The notes: generated from the letters alone by a model not told the origin. A stretch of DNA of 64,000 bases from an uncultured Sutterella sp. (GCA_949287305.1 CASEFX010000015.1:1-64000), one strand, 5' to 3'. Positions 51,376-60,971 are shown, counted from the first letter of the stretch. A program made the numbers and translations.

Positions 51376-54207
51376 TCAGAACGCATACTTGAAGCCGATG
51401 TTGATTCCGAAATCCTTCGTGTAGTTGTCACCTTCTTCGCGATCCAGTTCGCCGTAGAAGCGGATGCGGTCGGATACCTGCCAGTCGGCGGTGAAACCGT
51501 AATAGTAAGAGGTGCCGCCCAGGCCGTTTCCTTCCGCGCTGACGGAGCGGCCGTCCGTGCCCGTGAAGCGAATGGTCTGTTCACCCAAGAATTCGTGCGT
51601 CACGCCGCCGATGAGACCCAACTGGAACCATCTCGGGTCGTCCGACGTGGTTCCGTAGTTGAATTTCTTGCCGAGCACAAAGCCGGCACGTCCCGTCAGG
51701 AAGTCGGCATTGCCCTGGTCTACATGAAGACCGGTCGAGGTCCTGAAGTCATCGCCGGTGATGTGAAAGTACGAAAGTTCAAGCTCCGGCTCAATGAACC
51801 AGTGGTTTCTGGCTTCGCGCATGGAGGTTTCGCCCGTCAAGGCAATCATCTTGCCGACCTCAACGGAAACGCCTTTGCCGACGTTGTGGTAGGAAGCGTC
51901 AAACGCCGAATCGCCCTGGTTGTTGATGCCGTCAATCTCTTGATCGTAGTAGCCGACCTGCGCAAGCATGTCGACGTACCAACCTGCGTCATGCAACCAG
52001 GTGGCGTAAATTTTGGCGGAATATTCGTCCGTAGTTCCGTCGCCGCCAAATGCCGTTTCAATGCCTTCCTGTTCGCTGCGGGCATAGCGGAACGTCGCGC
52101 CGACAATCCAGTCGGCATTGCTGCTGCGGCTGACGAAGGTGTCGTAGCCGAAATGCACGCCTGTCGACTTCTGTTCAAAACCGTTGTAGCGGAATCCGGA
52201 TGCTCGGTCCTGACGATGGAAGACCTTGGCCCATACGCCGGTTTGAGAACCGTAGCGAATCTCACCCAGACGGCGGCGCAAGTCGTTCTTTTCTGAGAGC
52301 CAGCCAATCGCCTGCGCTACCGAAGATCCGAGATTTTCAATTTGTTCCGCTTCAGGCGGCAACTTTTCGCTGCGGGTTTGCGCCAGATACCAATTGCCCG
52401 CGCCGGTTCCGGCGTTGGAGAGTGCGTCCCAGTCTTCCTGCGTAAAGTTCGAGACGTCGGTCCCGTCCTGCACAAACTTAAAGCCCCACCAGGACATCGC
52501 GCCGTTGGTCGTGAAATGATTGCCGCCCTCGGGATCCGTAATGGTCATCGTCCCCGCATCCTGTGAAATCAACCAGGAAGAGGACGCAATTTGGTCGGCG
52601 GAAACCGGAAGACCAGTAAACAGCACCTTGCCGACATGGGTGCCCGCGACGTCTCCAGCCACGATGCGGTCGCTCGAGATGACGGACGAGTCGGTTTGAG
52701 AGAGATCCGCGCGCATGACGAACGTACCGCCGGAGCCGTTCAAAGTTTTGGCCCGGAGGGTTCGATAGACAATGGTTTCGATAGGATCGTCGAGATTGTC
52801 GTTCAGCAGTTGAACGTTTTGTGCGCCGTCTTCTTCCTCGCCGGGAATTTCCTGCGGGGTGTCGAACTGTACGGTCCCGCCGTCCAGGGTCAGTGTGGAA
52901 ACGCTTGAATCGCCAGTCACCGTCCATGAGGAGTCAGCGGCAAAAAGGAAATCCGTCTGGGGATTCTTACCTTGTCGTTCACTCAGTGTTGAGGCCCCGA
53001 TCAAGAAGGAGCCGCCCTTGCGGAAGTTGGCTTGGATGATGCCGTCTTCGTTGTATACGTCGCCGGTGATCTGAACCAAAGAGGCATCTTCGTCCTGGTC
53101 GATGTTGATGTCCCCTTCAATCGCCTTGAGGGCGTATATGTCTCCTATACCTTTCTCGCCACGGTACATGTGAATGAGGGTGTCCCCCGTCACGTTCACT
53201 TCGGGACGGTAGTCCAATTTCTTTTCATTCTTGCTTCGTTCGCCGACCAAGATACCGTGCACGTCACGAGAGCCGCTACCGTAAGAATCAATGGTCAAGT
53301 TGTTGAGATTGATTTCCCCATGGTAGCGAGCGTAGACCCCGGCATCGGCAAAGGTTGAACTGGTGCCGACAAAGCCGTCTTGTCCCAAGGTAATGGTTGT
53401 GGTGCCTTTGACGTTCACAACAGCTCGCATACCTGTTCCATAGAAAGTGATGAGGAAATCCGAAACTTCCCCTGGATCCAGACTGTCGCTGTACCGATAC
53501 CATGTTTTGGGAATCCCGGCAAAGAGCCCCGTGCCACCCTTGGTCATGTTGATTACGGCGTTTTCTTCTATCGCAACGTATGATTCGTAATCTTCAGTTG
53601 TGAAGCCCTTAGAACTGTTCACGCGAATGCCGAACCCATTGCCGTCAGTGGAATTGACGGTAACATAGGCATTTCGGGCTTTTACATGAGGTTCAATGCC
53701 AGGAAACGTAGTGTCCCAAGTGATATTGATGCCGTCAGACTTGTATCCCGTAACATCCAAATGAAGGTCACGTGCTTCTACATACGGTCCATGATTATCT
53801 AACTTGATGGCATCGTCATTACCGTAAGTGTCTTCCGAAACGACTGTGAGGTAAAAGTCAGTGTCTGACGCTTTGATTCTTCCAGACCACGTATGGTATG
53901 TGGAGTAGTCCTTGTCTCTTTCGCCACCCACGACCGTGGCGTGTACTTCTTTATAGTCGGAAAACTTTTTTCCGTCGAAATCTTGTTCTTTATACGTTGT
54001 GAGGGCAGAGTCTCCCGTCAGGACGGTCCCGTCATCGCTTACCCAAAAGGCGGCGAAGGTCGGCGAAGCAAAAGTAACCGCGAGTGCGGCAGATAAAATG
54101 GTACGTTTTGCGGGAGAGAGGAATAAAAGTTGTTGGATTATACCTTTTGTGCTATTGGTGGTGTGCGCAGGTGTGGTGTGTGGGGGGGGGTAACCTGTTG
54201 ATTTCAT
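51376..54207 (-). CDS. Classical (type Va) autotransporter 1, phase-variable start
   Basis: A 943-residue surface protein. The N-terminus is an unusual extended leader: MKSTGYPPPHTTPAHTTNST..., then a hydrophobic core (AKRTILSAALAVTFASPTFA). The passenger (about 55-640) is beta-helix-like with short repeats (VTVNSTDGNGFGIRVNSSKG, NLTIDSYGSGSRDVHGILVG). The barrel starts near residue 660 (LRRRLGEIRYGSQTGVWAKV) and ends GDNYTKDFGINIGFKYAF, the required terminal Phe. The PPP codons are part of a nine-C tract (54182-54190) directly after the start, so gain or loss of one C would switch it off. Nine gives the open frame. AAAAGGAT serves as ribosome site. Shares leader and promoter with autotransporter 2 (54686-57751). 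Confidence 0.9.
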   Translation of the reverse strand: MKSTGYPPPHTTPAHTTNSTKGIIQQLLFLSPAKRTILSAALAVTFASPTFAAFWVSDDGTVLTGDSALTTYKEQDFDGKKFSDYKEVHATVVGGERDKDYSTYHTWSGRIKASDTDFYLTVVSEDTYGNDDAIKLDNHGPYVEARDLHLDVTGYKSDGINITWDTTFPGIEPHVKARNAYVTVNSTDGNGFGIRVNSSKGFTTEDYESYVAIEENAVINMTKGGTGLFAGIPKTWYRYSDSLDPGEVSDFLITFYGTGMRAVVNVKGTTTITLGQDGFVGTSSTFADAGVYARYHGEINLNNLTIDSYGSGSRDVHGILVGERSKNEKKLDYRPEVNVTGDTLIHMYRGEKGIGDIYALKAIEGDINIDQDEDASLVQITGDVYNEDGIIQANFRKGGSFLIGASTLSERQGKNPQTDFLFAADSSWTVTGDSSVSTLTLDGGTVQFDTPQEIPGEEEDGAQNVQLLNDNLDDPIETIVYRTLRAKTLNGSGGTFVMRADLSQTDSSVISSDRIVAGDVAGTHVGKVLFTGLPVSADQIASSSWLISQDAGTMTITDPEGGNHFTTNGAMSWWGFKFVQDGTDVSNFTQEDWDALSNAGTGAGNWYLAQTRSEKLPPEAEQIENLGSSVAQAIGWLSEKNDLRRRLGEIRYGSQTGVWAKVFHRQDRASGFRYNGFEQKSTGVHFGYDTFVSRSSNADWIVGATFRYARSEQEGIETAFGGDGTTDEYSAKIYATWLHDAGWYVDMLAQVGYYDQEIDGINNQGDSAFDASYHNVGKGVSVEVGKMIALTGETSMREARNHWFIEPELELSYFHITGDDFRTSTGLHVDQGNADFLTGRAGFVLGKKFNYGTTSDDPRWFQLGLIGGVTHEFLGEQTIRFTGTDGRSVSAEGNGLGGTSYYYGFTADWQVSDRIRFYGELDREEGDNYTKDFGINIGFKYAF
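54182..54190 (-). repeat. C9 tract in codons 6-9 of autotransporter 1
   Basis: Nine G on the plus strand, nine C in the coding strand. The tract begins 17 bases into the gene. Homopolymers of this length in 5' coding regions are classical slipped-strand switching sites. Confidence 0.92.
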
Positions 54208-54410
54208 AGCGATTTTATCCTTTTTTATATATTTTGACCGTTAGGTGGTTGAAATTTCGCGATCGATGCGGAAATCGATCGATGCACCCTCCATCCTAGC
54301 ACAAGGAAGCTTCCACGGGAATTCCTTATTTTTGACTAGTCTCGTAGCGAATGATGCGGGTTCCAGACAACCTGAATACCCGTTTGTCTTCAAGATTTGC
54401 CAAGGCTTTC
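54191..54410. repeat. Duplicated promoter region of autotransporter 1
   Basis: Closely matches 57735-57955: TAACCTGTTGATTTCATAGC, CGCGATCGAT.CGGAAATCGA, ATCCTAGCACAAG, CACGGGAATTCCTTATTTTT and ATTTGCCAAGGCTTTC/GATTGCCAAGGCTTTC. A dyad CGATCGAT (54260-54267) / ATCGATCG (54274-54281) is kept in both copies and is a likely operator. TGCTAGGAT on the minus strand is a candidate extended -10. Confidence 0.88.
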
Positions 54411-54545
54411 AACCCGACTGTTGGCGGATCCTCTGGTGTTGACGTGCTCCTCTTCGGGCGTGTCGTCTGTGGAAAAGTAATTGGGCGGATCAGGGACGAT
54501 GACACCGCATGAGTGGGCTTCACCGTTGGACTCGGCGGCGATGAG
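54390..54545 (-). pseudogene. Decayed HicB-like gene
   Basis: The frame ESNGEAHSCGVIVPDPPNYF then STDDTPEEEHVNTRGSANSR aligns with the intact HicB (ELGDETHDFGVIVPDLPGCY, SAGDTLTEAHANAKESIELW) but has lost its start (no methionine in register) and key glycines. At the DNA level the two regions are plainly homologous (e.g. GGGACGATGAC). Confidence 0.7.
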
Positions 54546-54617
54546 GGGCGTCAGAGGTCTCAGAAAGACTGTCACAAGAAAAAGAACGGATCGCCTGGGA
54601 GAGCGATCCAAATGAGA

Positions 54618-54660
54618 AGAAAGAAAGGCGGCGTTCGCCTCGGAAGGAGAACGCCGCTTT
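54618..54660 (-). terminator. Terminator of autotransporter 2
   Basis: On the minus strand AAAGCGGCGTTC, 12-base loop, GAACGCCGCCTTT and then TTTCTTTCTTC. Stem of about 12 bp with one bulge. Confidence 0.88.
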
Positions 54661-54685
54661 CTCGGGGGAGAAACGAAAGAAGAGG

Positions 54686-57600
54686 TCAGTTGAAGAGCAG
54701 TCGTGCGCCGAGGTTGATCTTCCAATCCTGTTCGACGTCGGCCAGGGCGCTGCGCCTGACATTGAGCCAGACCAGGGACTGGTCCGTCGGCCGATAGCTC
54801 AGATTGAAACCGAGTTCGGCCCAGGTGTCCGAATAGTCGACGTCCTGACGGATGCGGGAATCTTCGTGGCTCACGGTGACGGTCTGATCGCCCAATGCTT
54901 CATGTTTGGCGTCGGCCGTAAAGAGAACTTCCAAACGATCCAACTTGAAGCCGAAGTCGGTTCCCAACGTGAAGATGCCGCTGTCGATGGAATCGGTCCT
55001 GACCTTGAGACCGTTGTCGGTCGTGAAGTCTTCGGCCGTGAAGCGTCCGTACTCGAAAGCAACGTGGGGACTCACGGTCCAACCGCCGGCAATTACCCAT
55101 TCATGTCCGACCTCGAGCCAACCGCCGACGGCGGTGGAGTCATAGTCGTAGGCATCGACGAGCATGTCGCGGTTGACGTACTCGTAGTCCATGATGCCGA
55201 AGCGAAGACCACCGTCGGCATAGACGCCGTTGTCGCCCGTATAGAGCGCGTAGAGGGAGGCCGTGGTGGCGTCCATGTCGCCGCGTCCTTCCGAAGCGTC
55301 AAGCTTGCCTTCGTGCTGTTCAAGCATCACGCCGACCTTCCAGTTCGGATTGACGGACGTATCCACGCCAAGTCGATACGTTTGGTAGTTGGTTTCAATA
55401 CCGCCGTAGCTGAGGGCTCCCGCCGTAATGCGTCCCCAGACGCCCGCGGTTTCACCGTGACGCAATTGCCCGAAACGTTCGCGCGTGGACTCGGAGTGTC
55501 CGCGCCAGAAGAAGTAGTTGTTGCCCAGACTGGCGACGATCGATTCGGGAGTCGGGGCGGGCGTGTTCTCGACGTTGGTGATGAACCAGTCCTTTCCTCC
55601 GTCGGCGTTCGCTCGGCCGTCAAGTTCCGGGGTGGCGATGAAGAGTCCGGCTTCAGTGATCGACGAGCCGGCTTCAAAGATCGTTTGGCCGCTTTCGTCG
55701 GTGGCAAACTGTACGTTCACTTCGCCAAGATCGGCAGCGATTGCGGAATCTCCGAGTTGGACCGTATGTGTCGTTTCTGAATCGGTTTCCTTCACGCTGA
55801 TGAACGAGACCGAGGTGAGATTTTCGTCGTGGGCGAGCACGAAAGTATTCCCCGTACCCGTCAACGCATCCATGGACAAAGAAGGAGCGGTACCGTCCCC
55901 AATGGTGTTGAGAACGATAGTGCTGTCCGAGGCGTTCAGACTACTGAGGTTGCTCGCGTCCGTGACCCTCCACTGACTCTTTTCGCCCATCGTGATGTCA
56001 AGCGTCGAGTTCTCGCCGACGTTGACGGCTTTGGCTTCGAGTGTGGATTCCGCATCCGCTACAAGAGAGAAGTTTGAATTGTCGACGATAATGTCGCCGA
56101 GGATATTTGTCTTTTGACCGGAGGTGAAGTTTAACTTTGCGTTCTCGGATAGAGAAAAGGCTTTCCCTTCGCCAGATGTTGTGATTGACGCGTGAAGAGT
56201 ATTTATCGAAAGATCTGAATTTCTAACATCAATGCCGGTATCAACGTTTTCTAAGTTGAGTTCGTTGTTTAGTGTGATTTTTTGTTCGGAACGCAACGGC
56301 TGTTCGTACGGGATGTTGTATGCGCCGATGCCGACTTTATATCCGGAAATGTTTAGTGAGTCTGAATTTAGTTCGCTGGAACTGTAATGGGAGGATATTC
56401 CAAACTCACCAAAAGAGTTTGTCTCGTTGATGATATAGATATCGGCGGATGTTAGAGAGAGATGGTTTGCTTCGTCGATAACAATACCGTTAGAAAAATC
56501 TTTTAGCAGTACGGTTGTGGCTGAAATTTCTGTGACCGATTGCTCCGTGCTGATGATGCCGCTACTTTTGGAATCGCTGTCGGCATTGGAAGGTAGTGAC
56601 TTATCGATATTTTGAGAATTTCCCGCATCTAAATAAATCGTACTTGCTTTGATGGTTTGTTGTGCAGGTAGATACCCTTGATATCCGTGTAAACTAAGTC
56701 CCTTATGAGCGCCGGTGATGTACAGGAGATCGGTCTCGACATCTAGGTTGGCTTCTGTCTCAATCCCGATGTTGGCGTTTCGGTTGTTGAGTAGACTGGC
56801 GTATGAATTGATGTTAATGTATAAATTTTTGGCTTTTACTATTAATGTGGAAGCATTATAGATTCCTCGATTTACACCTTGAATATAGATGTTTTCTTGA
56901 GCAGTGAGGTGGCTTTGGTGATCGCCGTCAACGTCGAGACTTAGCCCTGTGCCGTTAGAATTTTCAGCTGAATCTGAAGATTTTTGAACGACAATAATGT
57001 TTTGTGATGTTATGTTAAGAGAGTTTCCTTCGATGAGATTGAAATCTCCTTTGAAATTTGCAACATTTGTTGCGTCCAATACTGCAACAAAATCTTGATC
57101 TGTTTTAATTGATGAAGTTGTGTTATTGTTTCCAAAGAAAAGGAATCCGTTGTGATTGTCTGTTGGTGTTTTGGTGATTTTTTGCTCGAGCCAAATATCT
57201 CCTGCAGAGAGGGTGAGGGAGGTTTCTTTGGATTGTTTGATGAGGTAGTCCGCATCTTCTGCGTAGAATTGCAGGCTTCCATTGGTATTTAAAATGAAAT
57301 CCGTGCTTGGCGCATTTCTCTTGGTTTCAATCCACAGCACGCCGTCGTTTTTGGTTTGGTAGAAGCGAAGATCCCTATCAAGACCATCAACGGTTGCATC
57401 AGAGGTGATGTGAACCATTGATTCGGGGGAGCCTCGAGGAGCTTCTGTGCGTTGTAATAAATAGTTCAGGTCGGAGGAGTTGATTTGGTTTTGGAGCCCT
57501 TCGCCTGAGAGAGATTCTGGATATCCCCAACCCGATCCAGTGGGCAGGCTATTTTGTTTGAAGCTCGTGTTGTCGTCAAAGTTCGGCGAATGAAGTGCGG

Positions 57601-57751
57601 GGAAAGCCGGGACTTCGATTGAAGGGACGGTAAAAGAGAAAGCGGAAAGAGGCAACGCAAGCAACGTTGCCAAGACTGAAGCCTTAAGTTTCAGATGAGG
57701 GTGCGTTGCACGTGCAACGGTGTGCGGGGGGGGGTAACCTGTTGATTTCAT
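54686..57751 (-). CDS. Classical (type Va) autotransporter 2, phase-variable start
   Basis: A 1021-residue paralogue of autotransporter 1. The first ten residues MKSTGYPPPH are identical, then VARATHPHLKLKASVLATLL and ALPLSAFS form the signal core. The passenger (about 40-680) is AT-rich, with beta-helix character (NLYINI, LSLTSADIYIINE); from about residue 580 on the DNA becomes GC-rich. The barrel begins near 760 (RERFGQLRHGETAGVWGRIT) and ends DVEQDWKINLGARLLFN: the last residue is Asn rather than the usual Phe, with Phe at the penultimate position. The nine-C tract (57726-57734) lies at the same place as in the other copy, also in the open phase. Ribosome site AAAAGGAT. Confidence 0.88.
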   Translation of the reverse strand: MKSTGYPPPHTVARATHPHLKLKASVLATLLALPLSAFSFTVPSIEVPAFPALHSPNFDDNTSFKQNSLPTGSGWGYPESLSGEGLQNQINSSDLNYLLQRTEAPRGSPESMVHITSDATVDGLDRDLRFYQTKNDGVLWIETKRNAPSTDFILNTNGSLQFYAEDADYLIKQSKETSLTLSAGDIWLEQKITKTPTDNHNGFLFFGNNNTTSSIKTDQDFVAVLDATNVANFKGDFNLIEGNSLNITSQNIIVVQKSSDSAENSNGTGLSLDVDGDHQSHLTAQENIYIQGVNRGIYNASTLIVKAKNLYININSYASLLNNRNANIGIETEANLDVETDLLYITGAHKGLSLHGYQGYLPAQQTIKASTIYLDAGNSQNIDKSLPSNADSDSKSSGIISTEQSVTEISATTVLLKDFSNGIVIDEANHLSLTSADIYIINETNSFGEFGISSHYSSSELNSDSLNISGYKVGIGAYNIPYEQPLRSEQKITLNNELNLENVDTGIDVRNSDLSINTLHASITTSGEGKAFSLSENAKLNFTSGQKTNILGDIIVDNSNFSLVADAESTLEAKAVNVGENSTLDITMGEKSQWRVTDASNLSSLNASDSTIVLNTIGDGTAPSLSMDALTGTGNTFVLAHDENLTSVSFISVKETDSETTHTVQLGDSAIAADLGEVNVQFATDESGQTIFEAGSSITEAGLFIATPELDGRANADGGKDWFITNVENTPAPTPESIVASLGNNYFFWRGHSESTRERFGQLRHGETAGVWGRITAGALSYGGIETNYQTYRLGVDTSVNPNWKVGVMLEQHEGKLDASEGRGDMDATTASLYALYTGDNGVYADGGLRFGIMDYEYVNRDMLVDAYDYDSTAVGGWLEVGHEWVIAGGWTVSPHVAFEYGRFTAEDFTTDNGLKVRTDSIDSGIFTLGTDFGFKLDRLEVLFTADAKHEALGDQTVTVSHEDSRIRQDVDYSDTWAELGFNLSYRPTDQSLVWLNVRRSALADVEQDWKINLGARLLFN
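57726..57734 (-). repeat. C9 tract in codons 6-9 of autotransporter 2
   Basis: Nine G on the plus strand. Same length and position as at 54182-54190; both genes are therefore read as 'on' in this sequence. Confidence 0.92.
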
Positions 57752-57955
57752 AGCGATTTTATCCTTTTTATGTGTTTTGGCCGTAAGGTGGTCGGTTTTC
57801 GCGATCGATACGGAAATCGATTGATGCGCCCTCCCATCCTAGCACAAGCAAACCACCACGGGAATTCCTTATTTTTAACTAGTCTCGGAGAGGATGACGC
57901 AGGTTCCCGCTGGTATGAAAATCCCCTTTCACTTCCAGGATTGCCAAGGCTTTCA
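57735..57955. repeat. Duplicated promoter region of autotransporter 2
   Basis: Counterpart of 54191-54410. The dyad reads CGATCGAT (57802-57809) and ATCGATTG (57816-57823), with one change in the second arm. The match fades after CCAAGGCTTTCACC. Confidence 0.88.
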
Positions 57956-58289
57956 CCGTGGTTTCGAATGTCGAACCGGTTGTTCAGGGCGGGGCCGTCT
58001 TCAACGTGCAGGTCTCGACTCCGTCTGTGAGCCTCTCGGCGTAGCGGCACGAGGTTCGATATTTTGGTTCCTCTGCCGCCGTTTGACGTTTCCCCTCGGT
58101 CTCCGATTCCCCTGCGCAGGTCGAGCGTTCCAACGCGAATGCTACAATTCGTCGCTTCAGAGGAAGCGGAGGCACCCATAGTCGTTTCCGCCCAAGATCG
58201 GCTCCCTGACGTAAACGACGACGGGCCTTTCAGCCTTCGGTCTTTCCTCCCGCGAAATTCCTCCCCGCTCTTTCTCCGCCGGTTCCTTC
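57956..58289. other. Intergenic region before the LysR gene
   Basis: No intact gene. On the minus strand a short stretch (SCRYAERLTDGVETC) faintly recalls the HicB middle and could be a third, more decayed remnant; this is weak. A TACAAT box at 58143-58148 may be the -10 of the LysR gene. Confidence 0.3.
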
Positions 58290-59234
58290 ATGCACCCCCA
58301 CTCCTACCGCTACCTCTCCTCCATCCTCACGGCGGGCAGCATCTCCAAGGCCGCCCAGACGCTCGGCATCTCGCAGCCCTCGCTCTCGCAGTTTGTGCAG
58401 CGAATCGAAAAGGATCTCGGTGCCGAAGTCTTCGACCGCTCCACGCGTCCGCTCGTCCTGACGGAATCGGGCCGGATCTTCTTCGAAGCGGAAAAGCGCG
58501 TCATGGAAATCCGCGAGGACTGCCGCCGCGCGGTGGCGGACATCCACGGGGGCGAGTGCGGACGCGTCGTTATCGGGGCGTCGGAATACCGGGAGATGTT
58601 CTTTCTGACGGAAGTCCTCCCCGTCTTCAGCGCGGCGCATCCGGGGATTGAAATCGCGCTCGAAGAAGGCACCACGCGCGAACTCGAAGACTTCGTGTGG
58701 ACGGGGAAGACCGACGTCTCGCTCGTCATCTCTCCTCTTGCGCAGCCGGGTCTCGAAGCGGTGGAGATCTATGAGGAGCGCCTCCTTCTGGCCGTGAGCG
58801 AGAAAAGTCCCCTCATTGAAAAGGCGCTCGCCCTCTGCCCCGAAGAACGCCGAGGGGACGAATTTCCTCCCTTTCCCTTCCGACTGCTTGCGGACCAACC
58901 CTTCCTCGTCGTGCGGGCGGGCCAGCAAATCCACGACCTCTACCTCTCGCTCGTCGCCAAAACCGGGGCTTCGCCCAAGATCGTCCTGGAGAGCGAATCG
59001 CTCACCGCCGCGTTGGCGCTTGCGGGCGCGGGACTCGGCGCCACGATCGTCACCGAAACGCTCGCAAGAAGAAGCGCGGCCGCCAAGCGCGTGCGGTTCT
59101 TCTCGATTGAACCAACTGTGCCCGTCCGAAAGGTCGTGGCGGCGTACCGGCCGGCGCGCTACCTCTCGAAGGCCGCTCGTCTTCTTATCAAGACCATGCA
59201 GGACGTGGCCAAGGAAAAGTTCGCCCGCGGGTGA
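58290..59234 (+). CDS. LysR-family transcriptional regulator
   Basis: A 314-residue regulator. N-terminal winged helix: YRYLSSILTAGSISKAAQTL then GISQPSLSQFVQRIEKDLGA, FDRSTRPLVLTESGRIF. The effector domain (IHGGECGRVVIGASEYREMF, LVVRAGQQIHDLYLSLVAKT, LALAGAGLGATIVTETLARR) is of the type 2 periplasmic-binding fold. It converges with the tartrate dehydratase operon, with a shared terminator region; in enteric bacteria ttdAB is also controlled by a LysR protein (TtdR), so a role there is plausible. The Met start lies 26 bases after CTCCCGCG; no good ribosome site. Confidence 0.9.
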   Translation: MHPHSYRYLSSILTAGSISKAAQTLGISQPSLSQFVQRIEKDLGAEVFDRSTRPLVLTESGRIFFEAEKRVMEIREDCRRAVADIHGGECGRVVIGASEYREMFFLTEVLPVFSAAHPGIEIALEEGTTRELEDFVWTGKTDVSLVISPLAQPGLEAVEIYEERLLLAVSEKSPLIEKALALCPEERRGDEFPPFPFRLLADQPFLVVRAGQQIHDLYLSLVAKTGASPKIVLESESLTAALALAGAGLGATIVTETLARRSAAAKRVRFFSIEPTVPVRKVVAAYRPARYLSKAARLLIKTMQDVAKEKFARG

Positions 59235-59271
59235 GGAACGAAGCGTTTCCCCAACTCCTCTCCCTCCCCAA

Positions 59272-59304
59272 CGCAAAACGGGCGCCCGAAAACCCGGACG
59301 CCCG
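59272..59304 (-). terminator. Terminator of the tartrate dehydratase operon
   Basis: On the minus strand CGGGCGTCCGGG, TTTT, CGGGCGCCCG, then TTTTGCG. It lies between convergent genes and may serve both. Confidence 0.85.
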
Positions 59305-59353
59305 CTCGCGCGAATCTGCCGATCACTCAAGATCTGCGGCCAACGCTTTTCCG

Positions 59354-59974
59354 TCAATCGAAGTAGTCGACGTGCTGGTTGATTTCGTCGACGATCGGCT
59401 GCTTCTTTTCGTTGAACACTTTCTTGTTCTTCTCAAAGAGGTTCTCGCCCTTCGTGTCGATCGAAACGATCATCGGCCCGAAGTCCTTCACGCGCATCAC
59501 CCAGATGGACTCGGGCATGCCGAGCTCTTCCCAGTGGTGCTCTTCAACTTCCTCGACCTTGCTTGCGGCAAGGACCGCGCAGCCGCCCGGCCACACGCAG
59601 TGAAGGGCTTTGTGGTCGCGGCAGCCCGCTTCCGTGTTGGGGCCCATGCCGCCCTTGCCTACGATGATTTTGACGCCCGTGTCGCGGATGAATTCGCGCT
59701 CGAACTTTTCCATGCGCATGGAGGTCGTGGGGCCGATCGACACGACTTTGTAGCCGCTTCCCGACTCGTCGCCGCAGGGAACCATGATGGGGCCCGCGTG
59801 GAAGATGGCCTTGCCCGCGAGGTCCACGGGAAGGGGACGGTGCTGCTTCACGAGGCGCATGTGCACGTCGTCGCGCGAGGTGATGAGGTAGCCCGAGAGG
59901 TAGACGATGTCGCCGATTTCGATCCCTTCGAGATCAACGTTTTTGATCGGCGTGGTGAGATGATGCGTCTTCAC
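59354..59974 (-). CDS. ttdB: L(+)-tartrate dehydratase / class I fumarase, beta subunit
   Basis: A 206-residue beta subunit, close to E. coli TtdB (201). Start GTG at 59974, overlapping the alpha stop as GTGA, so translation is coupled. Motifs: [59 protein letters not shown] and [20 protein letters not shown]. The pair dehydrates L-tartrate to oxaloacetate, or fumarate/malate in two-subunit class I fumarases. In a bacterium with many fumarate-reductase-like proteins, either would feed anaerobic respiration. Confidence 0.9.
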   Translation of the reverse strand: MKTHHLTTPIKNVDLEGIEIGDIVYLSGYLITSRDDVHMRLVKQHRPLPVDLAGKAIFHAGPIMVPCGDESGSGYKVVSIGPTTSMRMEKFEREFIRDTGVKIIVGKGGMGPNTEAGCRDHKALHCVWPGGCAVLAASKVEEVEEHHWEELGMPESIWVMRVKDFGPMIVSIDTKGENLFEKNKKVFNEKKQPIVDEINQHVDYFD

Positions 59975-60873
59975 AGCGTCACTCCTTTGTAGGAAAGCAG
60001 TTCGTACGACATGTCGGAGTGGATGCGGATCGCACCGCGACGATGTCCCCAGCAGCCGACCGAAACGCCGACGGCGAGGCACGACGGATGGCGCGCGGCC
60101 GTTTCGACGTTTACGCCCATGACGGAGCCTTCGCCCGTGAGGCCGCCCGGGCCGATGTTGATGGCGTTGAGGCCTTCTTCCACCATGCGCTCGAATTCGG
60201 CGGCGCGGGCGTTCGGGTTGTGCGAGCCCACGGGGCGCATGAGGGCGCGCTTCGAAAGGGTCGCGGCGACCTCGACGGAGCCCGCGATGCCGACGCCCAC
60301 CAAGAGCGGCGGGCAGGCGTTGACGCCGCGCTCGCAGATCGTGTCGAAAATGAACTGCACGACGGCTTCATAGCCTTCGACGGGCATGAGGACCTTGGCG
60401 GTGCCCGGAAGCGAACAGCCGCCGCCCGCCATGTAGGCGTAGATCACGGCGTCGGAGGAATTCGGAACGATTTCGAGGTCGATCCAGGGGATGCGGTGAC
60501 CGGTGTTGTCGCCCGTGTTCTTCTCGTCGAAGATCTGCACGGCGTTGTGGCGAAGCGGCGCTTTGACCGTCGCGCGGCGCACGGCCTCCTTGAGGCAGGC
60601 TTCGAGTTCGTTTCGGATCGGGAAGTCGGCGCCGAGTTCGATGTGGTACTGAATGACGCCGGTGTCCTGGCAGAAGGGGACGTTTCGTTCCTTCGCCATT
60701 TCAAGATCGGTGAACATCGCGTCGTAGACGAGCGTGGCGAGTTCGCTCTTCTGAACGCGCCGCATGGCTTCGAGCTTTTCGAGAACGTCGTCGGGAAGGC
60801 GCTTGCCGAAGAAGGCCGTGAACTTCGCCATGACGTCCGTAAAGCGCTCGGCGAGCTGAGCTTGGTCGGACAT
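59971..60873 (-). CDS. ttdA: L(+)-tartrate dehydratase / class I fumarase, alpha subunit
   Basis: A 300-residue alpha subunit, the size of E. coli TtdA (303). Iron-sulphur cysteines lie in [17 protein letters not shown] and VGCWGHRRG. Other TtdA blocks are [40 protein letters not shown] and [13 protein letters not shown]. The ATG follows CCAAGGAGATTCCCC. Resemblance is closer to TtdA than to single-chain fumarases, but substrate specificity between tartrate and fumarate cannot be decided by eye. First gene of the operon; a dyad lies about 100 bases upstream. Confidence 0.9.
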   Translation of the reverse strand: MSDQAQLAERFTDVMAKFTAFFGKRLPDDVLEKLEAMRRVQKSELATLVYDAMFTDLEMAKERNVPFCQDTGVIQYHIELGADFPIRNELEACLKEAVRRATVKAPLRHNAVQIFDEKNTGDNTGHRIPWIDLEIVPNSSDAVIYAYMAGGGCSLPGTAKVLMPVEGYEAVVQFIFDTICERGVNACPPLLVGVGIAGSVEVAATLSKRALMRPVGSHNPNARAAEFERMVEEGLNAINIGPGGLTGEGSVMGVNVETAARHPSCLAVGVSVGCWGHRRGAIRIHSDMSYELLSYKGVTL

Positions 60874-60971
60874 GGGGAATCTCCTTGGAGTCGGGGATGA
60901 CGGAGCGGTGCGCCTCGAAGAGGAGACCGCAACCAACTACGCCTAAAGTCTAAGGAGAGCTAGTCCATAAG

